Source of the DNA: JBDTMT01 sp033764095
GTDB taxonomy: Bacteria > Desulfobacterota > Binatia > HRBIN30 > CADEER01
Length of the DNA: 12,238 nucleotides
Direction: 5' to 3'
NCBI GenBank assembly: GCA_033764095.1
Contig: JANRJF010000031.1
Span: 1-12,238 of the forward strand
A program made the position numbers and the translations under genes. Of the stretch, positions 7,073 to 12,238 are shown piece by piece. Within the stretch, counting starts at the first letter, position 1. Each line of letters starts with the position of its first letter. The notes beneath the pieces were generated by a model, which was not told the origin of the DNA, did no database searches, and was given only the letters and a program-made list of their open reading frames with translations.

Positions 7073-8092
7073 ATGCTCGACGCCGCCGGTCATCCGCTGC
7101 ACACCCGCTCGCTGTCGGTGACGTTGCGCGAGGCGACGCCCGAGCGCGCCGACTTCGCCGCCTACGTGCTCGACCTGCGTAAGCGCGGCTTCGCGCCGGT
7201 GGGTGGCGACCTGCAGGGCACCGGCATCATCCACCACATGCAGCTCGACGGCGCGATCGATCGCGCCGCGCGGCGCATCGACGCGATCGCGGCGCAGATG
7301 CCGGCGGTCGCCTTCGAGGCGTCGGAGACCAGTCGTGGCGAGAGCTGCCGCGACCAGTCGGGGCGCGTCGCGCAGCTCGCCGGCACGGCGCTCGATGGCG
7401 GCTACGCCAGGTCGGTCGGCGCCGAGATCGGCGGCCCGCGCGGCTGCTCGCACATCCTGACGCTGGCGCAACTGCTGGCGCCGTCGGCGCGCTGGGGGTT
7501 GGACGAGGACGCGCGCCTGCACGGCGGCGCGGCGCCGGCGCGGCGCGCCGGCGAGCGCATCTTCCGCCGCGACATCACCGCCGACGGCTACGAGACGACG
7601 CCGGGCCACTTGGTGCTGACGCTGCAGCTCAACGACCTGCACTTCACCCCGGCGGCACCGCAGCCGCAGCCGATGGACCGCTTCGCCGCGCAGCGCGAGA
7701 TCACGGCGCGCGCCGCGATCACCATGCACGACCTGGTGCTGCACGCGCTCACCATCCACGAGCGCGCCCGTACGCTGGCGACGCTGCGCGAGGCCGACTG
7801 GCAGGAGCGCAGCGCCGACGCCGCGCCGCTGCTCGGCGGCTCGCTGCGCGCCGGCATCACCGCCCGCATCATGCAGACGCTGCCCGACGCGCCGCTGCGC
7901 GACGCGCTGCTGCAGATCGCCCCCGCCCTCATCCAGTGCTTCGCCGCGCTCGACATCTGGCAGCTGTTCCCCGACGGCGGCGTCGCCGGCGCCACCGGCG
8001 GACTGCCCGACTCCTGCTACATGTGGCGCACCGGCGGCGGGCTGAACGCGACCAGAGAGAAGCGTGACCGGTGTCCGGTTCGGAAGCGGTGA
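7073..8092 (+). CDS. DUF2889 family protein
   Basis: A 339-residue protein matching the DUF2889 pattern (PF11136) as I know it: an early LxGxGIIHHMQLDG segment with H54/H55, C92 in SCRDQSGRVAQLAG, and the hallmark GGPRGCSHILTL (C125, H127). No biochemical function is established for the family; it often lies near catabolic and acyl-CoA genes, as here. No signal peptide or membrane helix is seen. The start is pinned by an in-frame TGA at 7064-7066, nine bases upstream of the ATG. There is no Shine-Dalgarno. The C-terminus is odd: residues 331-339 and the TGA are encoded by the left arm of repeat E6, giving a PVRKR ending like that of the methyltransferase. It may be cotranscribed with SDR 1. 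Conserved Cys/His hint at metal binding or thiol chemistry, but this is inference. Confidence 0.8.
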   Translation: MLDAAGHPLHTRSLSVTLREATPERADFAAYVLDLRKRGFAPVGGDLQGTGIIHHMQLDGAIDRAARRIDAIAAQMPAVAFEASETSRGESCRDQSGRVAQLAGTALDGGYARSVGAEIGGPRGCSHILTLAQLLAPSARWGLDEDARLHGGAAPARRAGERIFRRDITADGYETTPGHLVLTLQLNDLHFTPAAPQPQPMDRFAAQREITARAAITMHDLVLHALTIHERARTLATLREADWQERSADAAPLLGGSLRAGITARIMQTLPDAPLRDALLQIAPALIQCFAALDIWQLFPDGGVAGATGGLPDSCYMWRTGGGLNATREKRDRCPVRKR

Positions 8093-8254
8093 GCGATGAG
8101 CGACGAGCGATGAGCGATGAGTGGTGAGCGACGAGCGATGAGCGATGAGTGGTGGTCGAGGCCATTTCTGATTGATCCTGCTACCGCCACTCATCGCTCG
8201 GCACTCATCGCTCATCGCTTCCGAGCCGGTCACCGGTCACTGGTCACCGGTCAC
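8064..8254. repeat. Composite palindromic heptamer element E6
   Basis: Left arm has GATGAGC/GACGAGC heptamers, including a perfect 28-bp tandem duplication (8098-8125 and 8126-8153, four heptamers each). The right arm is inverted, and the outer ends are GGTCACC-type heptamers. Outer arms 8064-8087 and 8217-8240 pair at about 22 of 24. A 45-nt core (8155-8199) is 42/45 identical to E7 in reverse. It fills the convergent gap between the DUF2889 gene and SDR 2 and encodes the end of the former. Confidence 0.88.
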
Positions 8255-8268
8255 GCAGTTCTCCGCAG

Positions 8269-9027
8269 TCACGGCAGCATCACCCGTCCGCCGTCGACGA
8301 ACACGCACTGTCCGGTGGTGTAGCTCGAGGCGTCGGAGGCCAGGTACAGGGCGGTGGCGGCGAGCTCGTGGGAGTCGCCGACGCGGCCGAGGGCGGTGAG
8401 CGGGATGAGCTTCGACCAGCTCGCGACCTTCAGCTCGCCGCCTTCCTGGACGGTACCGGGGCAGATGGCGTTGACCCGCACCTCGGGTGCGCACTCGCGC
8501 GCCAGGTACCTGGTCAACGTCCACAGCGCCGACTTCATCGCGCCGTAGGCCAGCATCGGCGGCACCACCGCAAAGGCGGCGGTGCTCAGCAGGTTGACGA
8601 TCGCGCCGCGGCCGCGCTGGCGCATGCCGGGTATCAGCGCCTGGCAGAGCTCGAACGGCGCGGTGACGTTCACTTCCATTGCGGCGCGCCACTGTTCGGG
8701 CGTGGTCTGCAGCGCGCTGTCGGGACGACCGCCGCCGGTGGCGTTGTTGACCAGTACGTCGGCGCCGCCCAGTCGCCCGACCTCGGCGATCAGCCGCGCC
8801 CGCGCCGTCGCATCGCTCAGGTCGGCGGCGATCGCCACCGCCTGCACCCCGTGCCGCTCGCGCAATTCCGCCGCCAGCGCCTCCAACGGCTCCGGCGTGC
8901 GCGCATTCAGCACCAGCGCTGCGCCGGCTTCGGCGAACGCCCGACTGATCGCCGCCCCGATGTTGCGGCTGGCGCCGGTCACCAGCGCGGTGCGGCCGTC
9001 GAGCCGGAAGCGATCGAGCGTCGACAT
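8269..9027 (-). CDS. SDR 2: short-chain dehydrogenase/reductase
   Basis: Classical SDR of 252 residues. It has TGASRNIG (17-24), the NNATGG variant of NNAG (94-99), catalytic N120, S148, Y161 and K165, the ICPG motif (188-191) and a C-terminal FVDGG. All tetrad residues are present, so it should be active. Family members oxidise or reduce sugars, steroids, cyclic alcohols and 3-oxoacyl groups; the substrate here is unknown. The ribosome-binding site is weak. It is bracketed by inverted copies of one repeat element (E6 downstream, E7 upstream), so the gene sits in a cassette-like position and could be invertible by recombination. It follows the methyltransferase on the same strand, 172 bp away. 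Confidence 0.95.
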   Translation of the reverse strand: MSTLDRFRLDGRTALVTGASRNIGAAISRAFAEAGAALVLNARTPEPLEALAAELRERHGVQAVAIAADLSDATARARLIAEVGRLGGADVLVNNATGGGRPDSALQTTPEQWRAAMEVNVTAPFELCQALIPGMRQRGRGAIVNLLSTAAFAVVPPMLAYGAMKSALWTLTRYLARECAPEVRVNAICPGTVQEGGELKVASWSKLIPLTALGRVGDSHELAATALYLASDASSYTTGQCVFVDGGRVMLP

Positions 9028-9047
9028 CGCAATTCAACTCAGCGACG

Positions 9048-9213
9048 TTCGGAAGCGATGAGCGGCTCGGGAGCGATGAGCGGCTCGGAAGCGATGAGCG
9101 ATGAGTACCGAGCGATGAGTGGCGGTAGCAGGATCAATTGGAATTGGCCTCGACATCCACTCATCGCTCATCGCTAGTCACTCATCGCTTCCGGGTCGCT
9201 CATCGCTTCCGAG
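9048..9213. repeat. Palindromic element E7, inverted relative of E6
   Basis: Three 18-bp units of the CGGAAGCGATGAGCGGCT type (9050-9103) are followed by heptamers, a core (9110-9154) matching the E6 core in reverse complement at 42 of 45 positions, and an inverted arm to 9213. It fills the gap between the methyltransferase and SDR 2. Its right end encodes the last three residues (RKR) and stop of the methyltransferase. Confidence 0.88.
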
Positions 9214-10195
9214 CAACGATGACGCTCGATCCGCCCATCGGCAACGGGTGCAGGGAGAGATCGGTGAAGCCGGCGCCTTCCAGCCAGGGGCGGTAGTCGG
9301 CCATCGTGTAGGCGTTGCCGCGCTCGGTGGTGGTGAGCATGACGATGGCGAACATCAGCGCCGGCTCGTGCGCGGCGCGCGCGTCGTCGGGGATGAAGTC
9401 GTGCAGCAGCAGGCGGCCGCCGGGCTTGAGCGCGGCGAACAGCCGCTTCGACAGGTCGAGATTCTGGTCGCCGTCGAAGTGGTGGTAGAAATGGCTGCAG
9501 ATGATCACGTCGTAGCGCGCCGGCGGCAGCGGCGTCTCGAAGGCGCTGCCGGCGAGCCAGGTGACGCGGTCGGCGACGCCCTGTCGCTCGGCGATGCGGC
9601 GGGCGTGCTTCAGCACCGCCTCCCAGTCGAACGACGTCAGCCGCGCCCGCGGCAGGCGCTGCAGGGCGGTGAAGCCGTAGACGCCGGAGCCGGCGGCGAC
9701 GTCGAGGATCTCGAGCGCCGCGTCGGAATCGGCGCCGAGGTGCTCGGCGACGCCCTGCGCGGTCATTGCCGAGGCCTGGGCGCTGGCTTCGCTGAAGGTC
9801 TCCCAGAAGGGATGGTCGGGCACCTCGACCATCTTCTGCGGCGGCCGGCCGCTGCGCACGATCTCGGTGAGCTGGCCGACGCCGCTCCACAGCTCCGGGC
9901 TCAGGGTGATGCGGGTGAACGCGCCCATGTAGGCGGGCGAGTCCTTCACCAGCAGCAGCTGCGTGATCGGGTCGAGGCCGTAGCCGTCGGCGTCCTTGCG
10001 CAGCACGCCGAGCGCGGTCAGCGCGTCGCAGACGATGGTCACCGCCCGCTCGTCGGCCCGCGCCGCCTTCGCCAGCGCCGCCGGCGTGCGCGCGCCCTGC
10101 GCGATGTGGGTGAACAGCTCGAGATCGACCGCGGTCTTCAAGAGGCCGCTCTTGATGAAGGCGAACATCAGGTCGGGGATCGTGCGCTCGTCCAT
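9200..10195 (-). CDS. SAM-dependent methyltransferase, acetylserotonin/hydroxyindole O-methyltransferase-like
   Basis: A 331-residue protein with an N-terminal helical winged-helix dimerisation region (about 1-90) and a class I SAM domain: motif I ILDVAAGSG (163-171), acidic D190 after strand 2, DVIICSHFYHHF (229-240) and LKPGGRLLLHDF (256-267). This is the layout of small-molecule O-methyltransferases related to hydroxyneurosporene and polyketide methyltransferases. A start at 10195 is chosen because AGGAG lies 6 nt upstream (10202-10206). A start at 10237 would add 14 residues running into the divergent promoter. Residues 329-331 (RKR) and the stop come from repeat E7. It is divergent from SDR 3. 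The acceptor is unknown; methylation of a hydroxylated intermediate or secondary metabolite is plausible, and some family members have lost methyltransferase activity. Confidence 0.9.
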   Translation of the reverse strand: MDERTIPDLMFAFIKSGLLKTAVDLELFTHIAQGARTPAALAKAARADERAVTIVCDALTALGVLRKDADGYGLDPITQLLLVKDSPAYMGAFTRITLSPELWSGVGQLTEIVRSGRPPQKMVEVPDHPFWETFSEASAQASAMTAQGVAEHLGADSDAALEILDVAAGSGVYGFTALQRLPRARLTSFDWEAVLKHARRIAERQGVADRVTWLAGSAFETPLPPARYDVIICSHFYHHFDGDQNLDLSKRLFAALKPGGRLLLHDFIPDDARAAHEPALMFAIVMLTTTERGNAYTMADYRPWLEGAGFTDLSLHPLPMGGSSVIVARKR

Positions 10196-10201
10196 GGGGT
10201 G

Positions 10202-10206
10202 CTCCT
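10202..10206 (-). promoter_or_regulatory. Shine-Dalgarno that fixes the methyltransferase start
   Basis: AGGAG on the minus strand, 6 nt upstream of the ATG at 10195. It supports the 331-residue form over the start at 10237. Confidence 0.75.
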
Positions 10207-10212
10207 GCCGAA

Positions 10213-10281
10213 GTTGGTTGTGGAGACGCGGCTGCACGTTATAACGCCGAGCCGTCGGCGGCGACCACCGCCACGACCAAC
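10213..10281. promoter_or_regulatory. Divergent promoter/operator region between methyltransferase and SDR 3
   Basis: The only AT-rich spot in this gap is the perfect 10-bp palindrome CGTTATAACG (10237-10246). It places a TATAAC-like -10 on both strands. On the plus strand, TTGTGG (10218-10223) lies 16 bp upstream as a weak -35. Around it is a wider imperfect inverted repeat (GTTGGTTGTGG at 10213-10223, CCACGACCAAC at 10271-10281), followed by a second GACCAAC unit. The arrangement suits a shared promoter with an operator for a dimeric regulator; no regulator gene is in the window. Confidence 0.4.
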
Positions 10282-10305
10282 GACCAACCGCTTTCCGGAG
10301 GCAGC

Positions 10306-11073
10306 ATGGTGGAACACGGCGTCCAGGACCGCGTGGTGATCGTCACCGGCGCGGGGCAGGGCATCGGGCGCGGCATCGCGCGGCACCTCGGGCGGCACGG
10401 GGCCAAGATCGTCGTCGCCGAGTGGAAGGAGCCGAAGCTGCAGCGCACCGTCGAGGAGCTGACCGCGCTCGGCGTCGATGTGCTCGGCGTCGTCTGCGAC
10501 GTGCAGCGGCAGGACTCGATCGACGCCATGGTGGGGCAGACCGTCGCCCGCTTCGGGCGGGTCGACGCACTGGTCAACAACGCGCAGACCTTCCGCGCCC
10601 AGGCGCCGGTCGAGCAGATCGCGCGCGCCGACGTCGACGTCTTCTTCGGCTCCGGCCCGCTCGGCACGCTGATGACGATGCAGGCGGTATTCCCCCACAT
10701 GCGCGCGCAGGGGTGGGGGCGCATCGTCAACGTCGGGTCGGCGGCCGCTTTCGTCGGCCTGCACGGCTACGGCGCCTACTCGATGTCAAAGGAGGCGATC
10801 CGCTCGCTCACCCGCACCGCGGCGCGCGAATGGGGGCAGTACGGCATCGTCGTCAACTGCTTCTGCCCCGGCGCCGCCTCGGAGCGCGGCCAGCAGGGCG
10901 TCGAGCGCGCCGCCCAACAGGGTCGCGCCCTGGTCTGGGACCGCTGCATCGACCGCCTCGGCGATCCCGAAGACGACATCGCCCCGGTCGTCCTCTTCCT
11001 CTGCTCCGACGCCTGCCGCTACCTGACCGGGCAGACGCTGATGGTCGACGGCGGGGCGTTCCTCTGGGCGTAA
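10306..11073 (+). CDS. SDR 3: short-chain dehydrogenase lacking the tetrad asparagine
   Basis: A 255-residue SDR with TGAGQGIG (14-21), NNAQ instead of NNAG (91-94), and catalytic S145, Y158 and K162. The segment that normally reads N-x-x-G-T is GPLGT (117-121), so the tetrad Asn is replaced by Gly117. Cofactor binding looks intact; the proton relay may differ. The start has GGAGG (10297-10301) with a short 4-nt spacer. It is divergent from the methyltransferase, with a palindromic promoter between, and codirectional with the acyl-CoA dehydrogenase across repeat E9. The C-terminal MVDGG is typical. Probably an NAD(P)-dependent hydroxy/keto enzyme acting on the same pathway as the acyl-CoA dehydrogenase; substrate unknown. 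Confidence 0.94.
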   Translation: MVEHGVQDRVVIVTGAGQGIGRGIARHLGRHGAKIVVAEWKEPKLQRTVEELTALGVDVLGVVCDVQRQDSIDAMVGQTVARFGRVDALVNNAQTFRAQAPVEQIARADVDVFFGSGPLGTLMTMQAVFPHMRAQGWGRIVNVGSAAAFVGLHGYGAYSMSKEAIRSLTRTAAREWGQYGIVVNCFCPGAASERGQQGVERAAQQGRALVWDRCIDRLGDPEDDIAPVVLFLCSDACRYLTGQTLMVDGGAFLWA

Positions 11074-11092
11074 GCGGTCGGCGATCGGCGAA

Positions 11093-11205
11093 TGGTGACC
11101 GGTAACCGGTGACCGGTGACCGGTCCCCTCCCCACCGGTGACTGGTGACTGGTGACTGGTGACTGGTGACTGGTCACTGGTCACTGGTCACTGGTCACCC
11201 GTCAC
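11093..11205. repeat. Heptamer array/palindrome E9 (TGGTGAC family)
   Basis: Fourteen heptamers. Four are of the TGGTGAC/CGGTGAC type (11093-11120); then a short C-rich spacer; then five direct CGGTGAC/TGGTGAC units (11136-11170); then five inverted TGGTCAC-type units (11171-11205). The GTGAC/GTCAC parts pair across the centre at 11171-11172, and the first block pairs with the last at about six of seven bases per unit. The right end resembles the outer GGTCAC units of E6. It separates SDR 3 from the acyl-CoA dehydrogenase. Confidence 0.88.
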
Positions 11206-11243
11206 GCATCCTCCTACACACGTCTCTCCCCTTGTTCCGCCTG

Positions 11244-11267
11244 CCGCCGCCGCGTTAACAACGGCGG
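11244..11267 (+). promoter_or_regulatory. Hairpin at the acyl-CoA dehydrogenase start
   Basis: CCGCCG (11244-11249) and CGGCGG (11262-11267) form a stem ending directly before the ATG at 11268, with GTTAAC in the loop. There is no spaced Shine-Dalgarno. The stem could mask initiation, but 6 GC-rich base pairs may be chance in this base composition. Confidence 0.3.
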
Positions 11268-12238
11268 ATGGACATCCGCTTCACCCCAGAGGAAGAGCGC
11301 TTTCGCGCCGAGGCGCGCGCCTGGCTGGCGGCGAACGCGCCGGCCGGGCGGCCGCCCGAGCACGACCTGACGGCGCGCCGCGCCTTCGACATGGCCTGGC
11401 AGCGGCGGCTGTTCGACGCCGGCTACGCCGGCATCTCGTGGCCGAAGGAGTACGGCGGCCGCGGCGCGACGCTGATGGAGCAGCTCATCTGGTACGAGGA
11501 GTTCGCCCGTTCCGGCGCGCACGATCCGACGACGCTGTTCGTCGGCCTCAACCACGGCGGGCCGACGCTCATCGCCTGCGGCAGCGAGGAACAGAAGTCG
11601 TTCCACCTGCCGCGCATCCTGCGCGGCGAGGTGCTGTGGTGCCAGGGCTTCTCCGAGCCCGGCGCCGGCTCCGACCTGGCGGCGCTGTCGACGCGCGCGG
11701 TGATCGACGGCGACGACCTGGTGGTCACCGGGCAGAAGATCTGGACCAGCTTCGCGCACGTCGCCGAGTACCAGGAGCTGCTCGTGCGCACCGACCTCGA
11801 GGCGCCGAAGCACAAGGGCATCACCTGGGTGATCTGTCCGATGGACGCGCCCGGCATCACCATCCGGCCGATCAAGACCATCGCCGGCGGCAGCGACTTC
11901 GCCGAGGTGTTCTACGACGAGGTGCGCATTCCGCGCCGCAACATCGTCGGCAGGATGAACGAGGGCTGGCAGGTGGCGATGGCGACGCTGAGCTTCGAGC
12001 GCGGCACCGCCTTCCTCGCCGAGCAGGTGCGCCTGACGCGCCTCGTCGACCAGCTGGTCGGCGTCGCGCGCACCACCAGCTTTGTCGACGGCACCGTGGC
12101 GCTCGCCGACGACGAGATCGCCCGCCGACTCGCCCTGCTGCGCGCCGAGGTCGAGGCGCTGCGCTCGATGACCTACCGCAGCGTCAGCCGCACCGCCCGC
12201 ACCGGCATGCCGAGCGCCGAGGCGTCGCTCATCCGCCT
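11268..12238 (+). CDS. Acyl-CoA dehydrogenase, 3' end outside window
   Basis: FAD-dependent acyl-CoA dehydrogenase that introduces an alpha,beta double bond into acyl-CoA. The first 323 codons are present. The N-terminus MDIRFTPEEERFRAEARAWL is typical of the helical domain. The flavin/substrate motifs QGFSEPGAGSDLAALS and GQKIWTSFAH identify the middle beta domain, and ATLSFERG opens the C-terminal helical domain, which is cut by the window edge before its active-site region can be judged. The ATG is pinned by an in-frame TAA at 11256-11258. There is no clear Shine-Dalgarno, and a small hairpin abuts the start. It is codirectional with SDR 3 across repeat E9. It belongs to the branched/steroid/aromatic-type FadE group often seen in catabolic clusters rather than clearly to classical fatty-acid oxidation; that assignment is inference. 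Confidence 0.96.
   Translation, partial: MDIRFTPEEERFRAEARAWLAANAPAGRPPEHDLTARRAFDMAWQRRLFDAGYAGISWPKEYGGRGATLMEQLIWYEEFARSGAHDPTTLFVGLNHGGPTLIACGSEEQKSFHLPRILRGEVLWCQGFSEPGAGSDLAALSTRAVIDGDDLVVTGQKIWTSFAHVAEYQELLVRTDLEAPKHKGITWVICPMDAPGITIRPIKTIAGGSDFAEVFYDEVRIPRRNIVGRMNEGWQVAMATLSFERGTAFLAEQVRLTRLVDQLVGVARTTSFVDGTVALADDEIARRLALLRAEVEALRSMTYRSVSRTARTGMPSAEASLIR

Noticed and set aside
6848..8233. Minus-strand open frame of 461 codons opposite the DUF2889 gene
   Set aside because: Its N-terminus is translated from repeat E6 (SDE/HRS-type repeats) and the rest is an antisense shadow.
8064..9213. CRISPR array in the heptamer repeats
   Set aside because: Units are 7-18 bp, contiguous and inverted across a loop. 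There are no unique spacers of regular length and no cas genes.
9119..10339. Plus-strand open frame of 406 codons opposite the methyltransferase
   Set aside because: Antisense to motif-bearing methyltransferase sequence; no recognisable domain.

Overview
The window is GC-rich DNA with strong third-position GC bias. That bias leaves long spurious frames antisense to nearly every real gene. The gene content is catabolic: two ACMSD-like amidohydrolases, three short-chain dehydrogenases (SDRs), an acyl-CoA dehydrogenase, a PqqC/heme-oxygenase-fold iron enzyme, a DUF2889 protein, a SAM methyltransferase and an ATPase-linked class III cyclase. This mix and the intergenic repeats suggest an uncultured soil, water or sediment bacterium of the deltaproteobacterial/Myxococcota/Binatota kind. 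That placement is inference; no rRNA or marker gene is present.

Layout. A minus-strand block covers 5869 down to the left edge: iron redox enzyme, amidohydrolase B, amidohydrolase A, and a cyclase that leaves the window. Divergent from it on the plus strand are SDR 1 (6036-6947) and a DUF2889 protein (7073-8092). SDR 2 (9027-8269) and an O-methyltransferase-like protein (10195-9200) follow on the minus strand. SDR 3 (10306-11073) and a right-truncated acyl-CoA dehydrogenase (11268-12238) are on the plus strand. The cluster reads as breakdown of an unidentified organic substrate (oxygenase-like step, amidohydrolase/decarboxylase steps, SDR and acyl-CoA dehydrogenation). No single pathway can be named.

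The outstanding feature is between the genes. Six of the eight intergenic gaps (every one except 2518-2593 and the 10196-10305 divergent promoter) hold a palindromic element of about 85-190 bp. Two more such elements lie inside the open frame of the cyclase. Each has arms built of short tandem units (7, 8 or 10 bp) repeated in inverse order across a central loop. Sequence families differ, but architecture is shared. Two copies (8064-8254 and 9048-9213) share a 45-nt core (42/45 identical) in opposite orientation and bracket SDR 2. The elements also enter coding sequence: they supply the C-termini and stop codons of three genes, and two tandem copies replace the expected C-terminal helical repeats of the cyclase.
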